The notes: generated by a model not told the origin, from the sequence alone. A DNA stretch of 64,000 nt from Sphaerisporangium album (GCF_003323745.1 NZ_QOIL01000003.1:526232-590231), one strand, 5' to 3'; shown: positions 52,461 through 61,002, numbered from the stretch's first letter. Numbers and translations: made by a program.

Positions 52461-53303
52461 ATGTCCGTTCGCCGTCGATCCGCGCGCACCACCATCGTGC
52501 TCATCGCCGTGGTCACCGCCGCACTCGCGGGCCTCGCCCTGCTGGTGTTCCTCACCAACAGGAAGGTCGACCGAGAACTGGCCAGGCCCGCGGCCCCGCC
52601 CGGCCCGCCCGTCGCCCCGGTCAAGCTGACCGCCAAGCAACGCGCCGCCCTCCCCGCCTCGACGACGTGGACGAAGATCCCCAAGGCACAGCCCGACCCG
52701 CAACCGTTCGCCGCCGGCGACGGCCTCCTCGTCCACCCGGAGAAGGCCAAGGTCGTGTACGCCGAACCCGGCGGCCCGCCGATCGGCGTACTGCCCACGA
52801 CCCAGCTGAACGACCCCACCTGGCTGCCGGTGATCGAGACCCGCCCCGACTGGATGCGGGTGCTGCTTCCGAGCAAGCCCAACGGCTCCACAGGCTGGAT
52901 CCACACCGGCGACGGCAAGATGAAGCAGACCCGCAGCCCGTACCAGGTCCACATCAACCTGACCTCACGCCGGCTCACCCTGCTCAAGGACGGCCAGGAG
53001 ACCGGTTCCTGGCCGGTGGCCATCGGCACCAAGGAGACCCCGACCCCGGTCGGCCGCACCTTCCTGCTCGCCGCGCTGTCCCCGTCCGACGTCGACTACA
53101 GCCCGGTGATCCTCCCGCTGGGCATGCACTCCGAGAAACTGGAGACCTACGACGGCGGCCCCGGCACCATCGGCATCCACGGCTGGCCCGACAAAGACGT
53201 CTTCGGCAAGGCCGTAAGCCACGGCTGCATCCGCGTCCCGAAAGCGGGCCTCGACGCCGTGGCCAAAATCCCCCTGGGCAGCCTGATCGTCATCACCAAT
53301 TGA
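52461..53303 (+). CDS. L,D-transpeptidase (YkuD domain) with membrane anchor
   Basis: A 280-residue protein starting at ATG 52461. One membrane helix at about 11-32 anchors it outside. Residues about 50-150 are an SH3-like spacer (GLLVHPEKAKVVYAEPGGPPIGVLP). The YkuD catalytic domain covers about 155-280, with HINLTSRRLTLLKDGQ, GTKETPTPVGRTFL, IGIHGWP and the active-site motif SHGCIRV (Cys256). It forms 3-3 crosslinks in peptidoglycan or attaches proteins to it. The secreted His-rich protein encoded just upstream could be a client; this is inference. Confidence 0.92.
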   Translation: MSVRRRSARTTIVLIAVVTAALAGLALLVFLTNRKVDRELARPAAPPGPPVAPVKLTAKQRAALPASTTWTKIPKAQPDPQPFAAGDGLLVHPEKAKVVYAEPGGPPIGVLPTTQLNDPTWLPVIETRPDWMRVLLPSKPNGSTGWIHTGDGKMKQTRSPYQVHINLTSRRLTLLKDGQETGSWPVAIGTKETPTPVGRTFLLAALSPSDVDYSPVILPLGMHSEKLETYDGGPGTIGIHGWPDKDVFGKAVSHGCIRVPKAGLDAVAKIPLGSLIVITN

Positions 53304-53496
53304 CCGGTCGACCATCGTGACGACCGAGCCGCCCCACTCCGCTCCGTCGGCCCCCGCCATCCACTCCCGCCACCGAAGCGACCCACTCGAACGGCGCGAC
53401 GCGGCGGGAAGCGGAACGGCGGCAACGGCGCCTCCTACTGCGGCCCACCGGCCCACCAGACAGACGGGACACAAGCCGCACCGTGTCGCCCCACAC

Positions 53497-54408
53497 TCAC
53501 CCTGTCGCGACGGCACGGCGATAGGCACCAGGAGTCACGCCGAAATACCGGGTGAACCACCGCGTGAGGTGGCTCTGGTCGGTGAAGCCCGTCTCCACCG
53601 CCACCTCCACCAGCGGACGTCCCTGGACGAGCAGCCGCTGGGCCGCGCGCAGGCGAAGCTGCCGCTGATAGTCGCTTGGCGCCATGCCGTACACCGCCTG
53701 AAACGACCGATAGACGGCGAACCGGCTACGCCCGGCGGCCGCCGCCAGATCACTCGCGGAAACGCCCTGGTCATCGGTGTCATGCAACAGCTCCCGCACG
53801 ACACGCGCCGTCCCCACATCGGCTCCACCGCGCCCGGAAAGCCCCGCGCCCGAACGCCCGTCCGCCACATCCAGAACACCCGACATCCGCGGGGTTCCGG
53901 CCGGCGCGACATCCGGCCACGACTCCCCGACCCGCGCACGGGCCCGCCCGGCCATGGCCGTCACCACGCCGTCCAGCAGCTCGTCCCTGCGCAGCGCCGA
54001 AGCGGGACCGTCCACCAGCGCCTGATGCAACAACCGAAGCTTCCCCGCCAACCCCCCACGACCGCTCACCACCGGCTCGGTGAACAACGGAAGCCCGACC
54101 CGGCGTCCCGCCGCCTCCGCCAGAACATCGGCGACCAACCCGGGGCCGATGTGCACCATGCGATAAGTGAACCCCAACTCATCCGTGGCATGCCCGTCAT
54201 GCGGATCGTCCGGATTGAACACCATCACCATGCCGGCCGTACTCGTATGCGCCGCCCTCCGGCACGTGAAGCTCTGCGCGCCTTCCTCGGTGAACCCGAA
54301 CGAGTACGTCTCATGACTGTGCCGGTGATAGACGTGCCGCTCGAAGTGCGCGTGCATGGCCTCCAACGGCCGCTCCGGCGACCGCCAGTACCGAGCCCAG
54401 TCCCCCAT
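53497..54408 (-). CDS. AraC-family transcriptional regulator
   Basis: A 303-residue regulator beginning at ATG 54408 after GGGGG. The N-terminal cupin sensor has HFERHVYHRHSHETYSFGFTEEGAQSFTCRR and VFNPDDPHDGHATDE. The C-terminal double HTH has SDLAAAAGRSRFAVYRSFQAVYG and VAVETGFTDQSHLTRWFTRYFGVTPGAYRR. It is divergent from the DUF2000 gene, a frequent pairing, and probably controls it. Confidence 0.93.
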   Translation of the reverse strand: MGDWARYWRSPERPLEAMHAHFERHVYHRHSHETYSFGFTEEGAQSFTCRRAAHTSTAGMVMVFNPDDPHDGHATDELGFTYRMVHIGPGLVADVLAEAAGRRVGLPLFTEPVVSGRGGLAGKLRLLHQALVDGPASALRRDELLDGVVTAMAGRARARVGESWPDVAPAGTPRMSGVLDVADGRSGAGLSGRGGADVGTARVVRELLHDTDDQGVSASDLAAAAGRSRFAVYRSFQAVYGMAPSDYQRQLRLRAAQRLLVQGRPLVEVAVETGFTDQSHLTRWFTRYFGVTPGAYRRAVATG

Positions 54409-54564
54409 CCCCCAATTCTGCTCCGGTCTCCGGCCTGCCCGGCACCACCGACCTCCGGCCAAGCCCACGACACCGCCGCGACTCCTCCCTGCCGCCCCCT
54501 GGACGACCCGGCCCCCGCACAGGCGTACAAGACGAGCACCACCCGACCCGAGCACTGTGATCTC

Positions 54565-54975
54565 ATGCGTTTCGACACGAAGATCGGCATCGTCGTCCGG
54601 GAGGACCTGGCCGTCTGGCAGAAGCTCAACGTGACCGCCTTCCTGGCCAGCGCCGTCGCCGCAGCGGCTCAGGACGCGATCGGCGAGCCCTACGCCGACG
54701 CCGACGGCAACACCTACCTCGCGATGCTCGGCCAGCCCGTCCTCATCTACGCCGCCGACACCGAGGCCCTCACCCGCACCCACGCCTGGGCCCTGAGCCG
54801 AGGCCTCCCCACAGCGGTCTACATCGAGGACATGTTCAAAACCGGCCACGACGAAGCCAACCGCGCCACCGTCCAAGCCCACACCACCGAAACCCTCCCC
54901 CTCGTAGGCCTGGCCGTCCACGGCCCCAAAAACGCCATAGACAAAACCCTCAAGGGCCTCTCCCTCCACCCTTGA
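54565..54975 (+). CDS. DUF2000 family protein
   Basis: A 136-residue protein starting at ATG 54565. It begins FDTKIGIVVREDLAVWQKLNVTAFLASA and has YLAMLGQPVLIYAAD and DMFKTGHDEANRATV, the DUF2000 pattern, which has a peptidyl-tRNA hydrolase II-like fold but without demonstrated hydrolase function. Divergent from the AraC regulator. Confidence 0.88.
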   Translation: MRFDTKIGIVVREDLAVWQKLNVTAFLASAVAAAAQDAIGEPYADADGNTYLAMLGQPVLIYAADTEALTRTHAWALSRGLPTAVYIEDMFKTGHDEANRATVQAHTTETLPLVGLAVHGPKNAIDKTLKGLSLHP

Positions 54976-55195
54976 CACGTAGGCCTCACACCGACGACAC
55001 AACCGCCGCCGCGCGGAAAGCCTCCTCGGTGGGGACCGCTGGTCTACGGAAGAATGCGAAAAGGCCGACCAAGCCGGATCGGCGGACTCAGTCGCCCGAG
55101 AACCAGGTAGCGGACCAGCGGAGGCGGGCGTGGACTTCGCGTCGATCATCGAGAGCAACCGGGATCCTGTTCGCCCCGCTATGGCGCGCAGGGGC

Positions 55196-56056
55196 CTAGA
55201 AATTGAAGACCGCTCCTGTGTACGCCGTCAGTTCGCAGTGGTTGCCGAAGGTGCGCTCGAACCACATGTGGTTGCCGTCCCATAGGCCGGAGGCGGAGAC
55301 GGTGATGGGGTCGTATTGCTTTGCGCAGCCGGTGTCGCGTGAGGGTTTGAGGTCGGTGATGTCGCCTGAGACCGGGTCGAGAAGGCGGCAGGCTTCGGAG
55401 GCGCGGGCGTGCGTGCCGCCGAGGGGGCCGCACTGGAGGAAGGCGATCCGGTCGGCGGGGGTGACGGACTCGCCTCGGGCGATCGTCAGCAGGAGCGCTC
55501 GGCTGACGCCCTTGCCCTGGGCCGAGGTGGTGGAGTCGGGTGGCGGTCCGCCGGGGAATGGGTGGAACGCCGACGCGGACGGGAGCGCCCCTTTCCCCGG
55601 TGGGGCCGGCAGCGCCATAGGGCCGTCCGGCGCGGGTCGTCTCTGTGGGGTGTCGCCGACGGACGTGCCATCCGGCGCGGTCCCGGCGGACCCATCCGGC
55701 TGGGCGCCGGCAGATCCGTCACGCGGGCCTCCGCCGGATCCATACCGTGGACCTCCATCAGATTCATACCGTGGACCTCCACCGGATCCATATCGTGGGC
55801 CTCGGGCAGGCCCATCCCATGGGACTCCAGGTCCGTGCCACTCGGCGCCGGATCCGTCCCATGGGGTGCCGAGAGCCGCGTCCGGCGGGGTTCCGGGGGA
55901 TATGGCGTCTGGCGCGGCGCCGGCGGATGGTGGGGCCGAGGGGAAGAGGGCGCCAACGGCGCCGAAGGTCACGGTCGCCACGGCCGCCAGGCTGAGGGTC
56001 GCCACGGCGCCCGTGACGACGAACGTGCGGGTCAGGCCACGGTGCGGACGTCTCAT
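55196..56056 (-). CDS. Secreted subtilisin-inhibitor (SSI) family protein with repeat linker
   Basis: A 286-residue secreted protein. An N-terminal hydrophobic helix (about 10-38) serves as signal or anchor. Residues about 60-160 are a Gly/Asp/Pro/Tyr-rich linker with an 8-residue repeat (GPRYGSGG). Residues about 183-286 match Streptomyces subtilisin inhibitor: LLLTIARGESVTPADRIAFLQC, then CRLLDPVSGDI, then the reactive loop GCAKQYDPITV, WFERTFGNHCELTAYTGAVFNF. By alignment with SSI (C-P-M-V-Y-D-P), P1 is Lys246 and P1' is Gln247, so trypsin-type proteases should be inhibited. Four Cys in the right places support the two SSI disulfides. It is divergent from a cluster of trypsin-fold proteases. 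The 130-residue linker is not found in classical SSI. Confidence 0.9.
   Translation of the reverse strand: MRRPHRGLTRTFVVTGAVATLSLAAVATVTFGAVGALFPSAPPSAGAAPDAISPGTPPDAALGTPWDGSGAEWHGPGVPWDGPARGPRYGSGGGPRYESDGGPRYGSGGGPRDGSAGAQPDGSAGTAPDGTSVGDTPQRRPAPDGPMALPAPPGKGALPSASAFHPFPGGPPPDSTTSAQGKGVSRALLLTIARGESVTPADRIAFLQCGPLGGTHARASEACRLLDPVSGDITDLKPSRDTGCAKQYDPITVSASGLWDGNHMWFERTFGNHCELTAYTGAVFNF
55704..55799. repeat. 24-base tandem repeat inside SSI-like gene
   Basis: Units at 55728-55751, 55752-55775 and 55776-55799 (CCTCCxxCxGATxCATAxCGTGG), with a more diverged unit before 55728, encode the 8-residue GPRYGSGG-like repeat of the linker. Confidence 0.75.
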
Positions 56057-56322
56057 CAGAATCCCCTATCCAGCAGGACGTCGAGCCGTCGCCGCCCCCC
56101 TCGTGTGTGTGCTTGCCGATCTCGCGCCGACCCCTGCTCGATGAGCAAGATTCGACGTACCAGGTATCTCTCCGGTTCCCGCACTTTTATAACAACCACA
56201 TAACGGACATCCGCATTTGTCCGGTTTCGCCACAGTTGCCAAGATCGCCGGAGTACGGTCGATGAGTCTCTTTACGTACGCATGGGACCTTCCCGGGCAT
56301 CCCATGACATAGAAGGAGCTCA
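56057..56322. promoter_or_regulatory. Divergent region between SSI-like gene and protease copy 1
   Basis: This 266-base gap is shared by inhibitor and protease 1, giving room for common regulation. It is A/T-rich near 56185-56230. Just before the protease ribosome binding site (GAAGGAG) a hairpin CATGGGA/TCCCATG (56281-56287, 56300-56306) is present. No Crp-type box is seen here. Confidence 0.5.
56281..56306 (+). ncRNA. 5'-leader hairpin of protease copy 1
   Basis: CATGGGA and TCCCATG pair perfectly over a 12-base loop that includes CCCGGG. It ends five bases before the GAAGGAG site, the same place as the hairpins of copies 3 to 5, though the sequence differs. Confidence 0.5.
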
Positions 56323-57828
56323 ATGAACACCCGAGCAAGGCGCCTGATCCTCCCTCTCGGTGGTGCCCTCATCGCCACCGGCATGATCGGCGCGACCCTC
56401 ACCACCGCGGCGACGGCACAGGCCAAGCCGTCCCCGGTGAAGTCCGGCTCGCTGGCGAACGGGACCGACGCGAAGGCCATCGCGGGGTCCTGGACCGCCG
56501 GCAAGCTGAAGTCCGCGAAGTCCTACCTCGAGGACTCCTCGCTCTCCGGCAAGATGAAGGCGAGCACGCGCAAGGCCTCCGCCGACGGCAAGGCCGGTTC
56601 GATCGCCCCCCAGGGCGCCGGCGGCAAGACCGCGGGCTCGTCGAAGAACGTCAACCTGCCCACCAACGTGGGCAAGGTGTTCTTCCAGGTCGACGGCAAG
56701 CCGTACTGGTGCTCCGGCACCTCGATCCAGTCGAAGTACCACAACCTGGTCGCCACCGCGGGCCACTGCGTCTACGACACCGACAAGAACAAGTACGTCG
56801 ACAACTTCGTCTTCATCCCCGGTTACTACCAGGGCAAGGCGCCGTGGGGCATCTACGTCGGCGCCAAGGTCAACCTCCACGACGACTTCTCCGTCTACGA
56901 GGACTACGACTACGACTACGCCTTCGTCAACGTCTACAACGGCGTGAAGCAGACCGGTGAGAAGATCGTCGACAAGACCACCTACGACGCCTACAAGGGT
57001 CCGAAGTGGGCGAAGGACGAGGAGATCTCCAAGGAGGAGTACCAGAAGAAGTACGACGAGAAGGGCGGTGAGACCGCCGACGCGTGGTCGAAGAGCACCG
57101 GCACCGAGATCGTCATGCCGTGGGGCACCAAGGGCGGCAAGAAGGTCCTCAAGGAGGTCAGCAAGGAGGACTTCGACAAGGCTCCGGCCTGGAACTCCAA
57201 GGTCAACTACTCCAAGGCGCCGGCCAAGACCTCCACGGAGATCGTCGACGAGGTCACGTACAACAAGTACACCGGCCCCGGCTACAAGAAGATCGTCGAC
57301 TCGGCGTACACCATCACCCACTACTTCGTGAAGTACTGGGTGCAGGAGTCGACGTCGGTCAAGTACTACAAGACCGTCTTCCACATCAGGACCTTCCAGG
57401 ACGCGGGCCGTCTCGGCGACAACGTCGGCGGTCAGGGCTTCACGTGGAACCGGAGCACGAAGTCGAAGTACTTCAGCTTCGGCTACCCCACCTCCGCCCA
57501 CCTCGACGGTGACAAGGTCTACACCGGCGAGACGATGAAGTGGTGCTACGGCCAGGCGGGCGCCGCTCCGGCCGTCGCGAAGTACAAGGCGGAAGAGCAG
57601 CTGGCCATCAAGTGCGCCTTCACGCCCGGTGCGACCGGCGGCCCCTGGCTGATCCAGTACTCCAACGCCAAGCGGACCGGTTACGTCAACGGCGTCGTGA
57701 GCCTGACTCTCGACACCGACGGCAACAAGCGGTACGACCGGATCACGACGCCGTACTTCAACAGCGACACGTACGGCATCTACAAGTACGCGGCCAACCT
57801 GTGGACCGGGAAGCTTACGACGAGCTGA
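56323..57828 (+). CDS. Secreted trypsin-like (S1/V8 fold) protease paralogue 1, Thr at serine position
   Basis: A 501-residue secreted protein, ATG 56323. A signal peptide ends near residue 34 (ATAQA). A propeptide-like segment with SWTAGKLKSAKSY precedes VGKVFFQVDGKPYWCSGTSIQS. The catalytic His148 is in VATAGHCVYD and the Asp is in DYDYAFVNVYN (Asp198). Where GxSGGP is expected the protein has GATGGP, so the nucleophile is Thr438 (codon ACC). Between Asp and this site lies an insertion of about 150 residues with two repeats (VDKTTYDAYKGP, VDEVTYNKYTGPG). Cys pairs around His148 and before Thr438 are kept. It may be inactive, a binding protein, or a Thr protease. Confidence 0.88.
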   Translation: MNTRARRLILPLGGALIATGMIGATLTTAATAQAKPSPVKSGSLANGTDAKAIAGSWTAGKLKSAKSYLEDSSLSGKMKASTRKASADGKAGSIAPQGAGGKTAGSSKNVNLPTNVGKVFFQVDGKPYWCSGTSIQSKYHNLVATAGHCVYDTDKNKYVDNFVFIPGYYQGKAPWGIYVGAKVNLHDDFSVYEDYDYDYAFVNVYNGVKQTGEKIVDKTTYDAYKGPKWAKDEEISKEEYQKKYDEKGGETADAWSKSTGTEIVMPWGTKGGKKVLKEVSKEDFDKAPAWNSKVNYSKAPAKTSTEIVDEVTYNKYTGPGYKKIVDSAYTITHYFVKYWVQESTSVKYYKTVFHIRTFQDAGRLGDNVGGQGFTWNRSTKSKYFSFGYPTSAHLDGDKVYTGETMKWCYGQAGAAPAVAKYKAEEQLAIKCAFTPGATGGPWLIQYSNAKRTGYVNGVVSLTLDTDGNKRYDRITTPYFNSDTYGIYKYAANLWTGKLTTS

Positions 57829-57843
57829 CGCGAGCCACGGCAA

Positions 57844-57878
57844 GGTAGGGGGCCCGGGTCCGTATCGGGCCCCCTACC
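57844..57878 (+). terminator. Terminator after protease copy 1
   Basis: GGTAGGGGGCCCG (57844-57856) pairs perfectly with CGGGCCCCCTACC (57866-57878) over a 9-base loop, 15 bases past the stop. Confidence 0.75.
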
Positions 57879-58019
57879 GGCCCCTCCGCCGCGGTGATCG
57901 TGGGACGTCCGATAACGAAGTGAACCCAGGTCGGCCAAGTACCGTGCCGAAAAGTAGTTGATCTGGAAAAATCGCCCTTCACCGTTGTCTGCACACTTCT
58001 GACCCCCGGAAGGTACGAA

Positions 58020-59213
58020 ATGCCACCCCGAGCGAAGCGGATCGCGCTCACTCTCACCGGCGCGCTCGCGTCCGCGTGCGTGGTGATGTCCGCCGGCGCG
58101 GGGCCTGTCGAGGCGCGGGCCTCAAGCCAGACGGCGCCCGCCGGCATCACGTCCGTCCCCCTGGCGCAGAGTGAGGCGGACACACAGAAGGTCGTCGACT
58201 GGTGGACGCCGGACCGGCTCAAGCACGCCAACAGCTACATCCCCAGGACGGCCGCGGCGAGCACCGGCGCGGCGAGCCCGGAGGCCACCGGAACCGCGAG
58301 CGCCGCCGCGACACCGGCCGCGGCGGGGGCCACCAGCGCTCTGACCTCGACGGGTGGCACGACGACCGCCCTGGAGGGCTCGGCTCCCCCGAAGACGGCG
58401 GCGCAGGTCGCCCACTCCAGGAACGTGAACCTCCCGCCGACCGTGGGCAAGGTGTTCTTCCGCAACGGTGACGCCGAGTACTGGTGCTCGGCCTCGTCGG
58501 TGCACTCCAAGTACGGCAACGTCGTCGCCACCGCGGGCCACTGCGCCTACGACGTCAAGAGAGAGAAGCCCGTCGACTACTGGGTGTTCATCCCCTCGTA
58601 CTCCGACGGGGCGACGCCGTACGGCATCTACGTCGGGCACACACTGCACCTCAACGAGAAGTACGCGGCCACGGGCGACTTCGACTACGACTACGCCTTC
58701 GTCACCGTCCACAACGGCTACCGCTGGGACGTCGACAGGGACGCCAACGGGCGGATCAAGAAGGACCCCAAGGGGCAGCCGGCCTACAAGATCGTGGACA
58801 CCGGCCGGCTCGAGAGCCGCGTCGGCGGGCAGGGCTTCGCCTGGAACCGTGGGTTCACCGTCGCGGCGTACGCGTTCGGCTACCCGGCCGGCCAGCAACC
58901 CAACGGGACTCGGCCCTACACCGGCCGGACGATGGAGTCGTGCGCGACGAAGGCCACCAGCAAGATAGCCACGCAGAAGTGGGAGCTGGACCAGGGCGTC
59001 CTGTTCAAGGGGTGCGCGTTCACGGCCGGGGCCAGCGGAGGCCCGTGGCTGATCAAGTACGACAACGCGCGGCGCATCGGCTACCTCAACGGCGTGACCA
59101 GCCTGACCTACAACCTGGACGGCGACGGCCGCAACGACGCGATCTCGTCTCCGCTCTTCAACACGGCGACGTACCTCGTCTACTCCTACGCTGCGCGGCA
59201 GAAGACCGACTGA
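58020..59213 (+). CDS. Secreted trypsin-like protease paralogue 2
   Basis: A 397-residue secreted protease starting at ATG 58020 behind GGAAGG. After a signal peptide (to about residue 34) comes WWTPDRLKHANSY, an Ala/Thr/Ser-rich linker of about 50 residues, then VGKVFFRNGDAEYWCSASSVHS. The triad is complete: His174 in VATAGHCAYD, Asp in DYDYAFVTVHN, Ser339 in GASGGPWL. The insertion between Asp and Ser is short (about 35 residues). It is the most diverged member and has neither the shared Crp box nor the covarying hairpin. Confidence 0.92.
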   Translation: MPPRAKRIALTLTGALASACVVMSAGAGPVEARASSQTAPAGITSVPLAQSEADTQKVVDWWTPDRLKHANSYIPRTAAASTGAASPEATGTASAAATPAAAGATSALTSTGGTTTALEGSAPPKTAAQVAHSRNVNLPPTVGKVFFRNGDAEYWCSASSVHSKYGNVVATAGHCAYDVKREKPVDYWVFIPSYSDGATPYGIYVGHTLHLNEKYAATGDFDYDYAFVTVHNGYRWDVDRDANGRIKKDPKGQPAYKIVDTGRLESRVGGQGFAWNRGFTVAAYAFGYPAGQQPNGTRPYTGRTMESCATKATSKIATQKWELDQGVLFKGCAFTAGASGGPWLIKYDNARRIGYLNGVTSLTYNLDGDGRNDAISSPLFNTATYLVYSYAARQKTD

Positions 59214-59229
59214 CCGCGCGGATCCCTCT

Positions 59230-59269
59230 ACGAGAGAAGGCCCGGCATGACGCCCGGGCCTTCTCTCGT
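59230..59269 (+). terminator. Terminator after protease copy 2
   Basis: A perfect 16-base stem, ACGAGAGAAGGCCCGG (59230-59245) with CCGGGCCTTCTCTCGT (59254-59269), encloses an 8-base loop, 17 bases past the stop. Confidence 0.8.
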
Positions 59270-59423
59270 CTCGGCCCGAGCAGGTACGGCACGTCATCGC
59301 GCGACGCCGTTTCAGGGTCAACCGGAACATCGATTTCGGAACTTCCAGAGTGGGTCCCGAATCAGAGTGATCGCGGCTCCACCAGGGAGGGGGCGACCGA
59401 TGCCTCAGGTTCCCTGAACGGGG

Positions 59424-59439
59424 TGTGATTTACGTCACA
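59424..59439. promoter_or_regulatory. Crp-type box upstream of protease copy 3
   Basis: TGTGATTTACGTCACA fits TGTGA-N6-TCACA exactly, the consensus of cAMP receptor proteins (Crp/GlxR). It lies 216 bases upstream of the -10. Confidence 0.7.
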
Positions 59440-59632
59440 CCGGAAGTTCGTGACCCTCTGTGACAGTCAACCCCGTACAACGTATTCAGATCGCGGGAAT
59501 CCCACCGAGGGCGTGACTGGCCTGAGCAATCGCCCGAAAGGCGCGTCGAGTTGACTGCGCGCGTCCACCGACGGACGCGATCACGAAAAGGACACGGGCG
59601 AGACGCCGCCTTACCAGATGTTCGCCGGCACA

Positions 59633-59660
59633 TTGCGCGGCCGCTTCGCGCCGCTATCTT
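59633..59660 (+). promoter_or_regulatory. Promoter of protease copy 3
   Basis: TTGCGC (59633-59638) and TATCTT (59655-59660), 16 bases apart, occur with the same spacing before copy 4. The leader would be about 63 bases. Confidence 0.6.
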
Positions 59661-59685
59661 CCTCCTTATCCCTTTCCTGACGTAT

Positions 59686-59704
59686 GGGACGCAGGATGCG
59701 TTCC
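59686..59704 (+). ncRNA. Conserved 5'-leader hairpin, protease copy 3
   Basis: GGGACGC-AGGAT-GCGTTCC forms a 7-pair stem with a G-U, placed 14 bases before AAGGAG. Stem changes relative to copies 4 and 5 preserve pairing. Confidence 0.6.
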
Positions 59705-59729
59705 ACGTCCAGACCAAGGAGTTCCCCCC

Positions 59730-60914
59730 GTGAACACCCGTGTGAAGCGTCTCGTTCTGCCGCTGGGTGGCGCCGTCGCCGCCACCACCATGATCGGCGC
59801 GACCCTGGCCGGCACGGCCGGCGCCACCACCGCTCCGGCCAAGAAGCTGGTCACCATGGCTTCGGCCTCCCAGGCGCAGAAGATCAGCGAGTACTGGACC
59901 GCCAACGGTGGCGCCAAGTTCAAGGCCGCCACGCAGTACACCAACAACAGCGAGACCTCCGGCAAGATCAAGCTGGGTGGCGGCGACGCGGCCCCCGACG
60001 GCAAGGCCGGTGTGGTTCCCCCGATCGGTGGCGAGCCGAAGGTCACCGCCAAGGTGAAGAACATCAACCTGCCGAAGACCATCGGCAAGGTGTTCTTCGT
60101 GGCGGACGGCAACCTGTACTGGTGCTCCGCGTCGTCCATCCAGAGCAAGTACCACAACCTGGTCGCCACCGCCGGGCACTGCGTGTTCGACGAGAGCATC
60201 ACCAACGGCGCGCTCGACTACTGGGTCTTCGTCCCGGGCTACTACCAGGGCAAGGCTCCTTGGGGCGTGTACGTCGGTAAGGCCGCCTACACCCACTACG
60301 ACTTCGCGGTGTACGAGGACTTCGACAGCGACTACGCCTTCGTCACGGTCTACAACGGCCTCACCTTCGGCGGCGTGAAGCAGGTCGACAAGGCCACCTA
60401 CGACAAGTGGCAGAGCCTGAAGTACACCAAGGGCGAGAACTACTACGTCGTGCTGTTCAAGGACGCGGGTCGTCTCGGCGACAACGTGGGTGGCCAGGGC
60501 TTCACCTGGAACCAGAAGCCGGGCCAGCCGGTCTACATCTTCGGCTACCCCGCGTCGGCGCACCCCGACGGTGACAAGCCGTTCACCGGTGTCACGCCGA
60601 AGTGGTGCTACGGCAAGACCTTCGCCGCCGCCCCGGCCGCCGCGTTCAAGGCGGAGGCCCAGATCGGCCTGAAGTGCTCCATGACCGCCGGCTCCTCCGG
60701 TGCGCCGTGGATCCTGAAGTACAGCAACACCAAGCGCCTCGGCTACATCAACGGTGTCAGCAGCCTCATCGGCGACGCCGACGGCAACGGCCGGATCGAC
60801 TTCAGCACCTCGCCGTACTTCGACAGCGAGACCTACGCGATCTACAAGTCGGCCGCCAACCTCTGGTCCGGCTCGCTGGTCACCTCCGACGGTGACCTCG
60901 TCAAGAAGGCCTGA
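59730..60914 (+). CDS. Secreted trypsin-like protease paralogue 3 (GSSGAP variant)
   Basis: A 394-residue secreted protein starting at GTG 59730 behind AAGGAG. The signal peptide ends near residue 30 (GTAGA). YWTANGGAKFKAATQY, the 50-residue propeptide and VGKVFFVADGNLYWCSASSIQS follow. His150 is in VATAGHCVFD, Asp in DSDYAFVTVYN, Ser323 in GSSGAPWI; the second Gly of the usual SGGP is Ala. The Asp-to-Ser insertion is short (GGVKQVDKATYDKWQSLKY), as if the long version of copies 1 and 4 had been cut down. Over the first 200 residues it is very close to copies 4 and 5. Confidence 0.92.
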   Translation: MNTRVKRLVLPLGGAVAATTMIGATLAGTAGATTAPAKKLVTMASASQAQKISEYWTANGGAKFKAATQYTNNSETSGKIKLGGGDAAPDGKAGVVPPIGGEPKVTAKVKNINLPKTIGKVFFVADGNLYWCSASSIQSKYHNLVATAGHCVFDESITNGALDYWVFVPGYYQGKAPWGVYVGKAAYTHYDFAVYEDFDSDYAFVTVYNGLTFGGVKQVDKATYDKWQSLKYTKGENYYVVLFKDAGRLGDNVGGQGFTWNQKPGQPVYIFGYPASAHPDGDKPFTGVTPKWCYGKTFAAAPAAAFKAEAQIGLKCSMTAGSSGAPWILKYSNTKRLGYINGVSSLIGDADGNGRIDFSTSPYFDSETYAIYKSAANLWSGSLVTSDGDLVKKA

Positions 60915-60970
60915 GGGTCGGCGAGCCGGAGTCCCCGGACTCCGGTGAGCCGAACGTCGTAAAGGGACTG

Positions 60971-61002
60971 AAAGGGGCCCGGCATTCGTGCCGGGCCCCT
61001 TT
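60971..61002 (+). terminator. Intrinsic terminator after protease copy 3
   Basis: AAAGGGGCCCGGCA-TTCG-TGCCGGGCCCCTTT is a perfect 14-base stem closed by a UUCG tetraloop. A smaller hairpin (CCGGAGTCC/GGACTCCGG) comes before it, 60928-60947 region. Confidence 0.9.

Larger units (their letters stand above)
59214..59729. other. Long upstream region of protease copy 3
   Basis: After the copy-2 terminator, this 516-base gap has no gene. It holds in order: Crp-type box (59424-59439), twin GTGAC repeats (59450-59464), CAGTCAAC (59464-59471) and its complement GTTGACTG (59550-59557), promoter hexamers (59633-59660), leader hairpin (59686-59704) and AAGGAG before GTG 59730. The order and spacing recur before copy 4. 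Confidence 0.65.
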
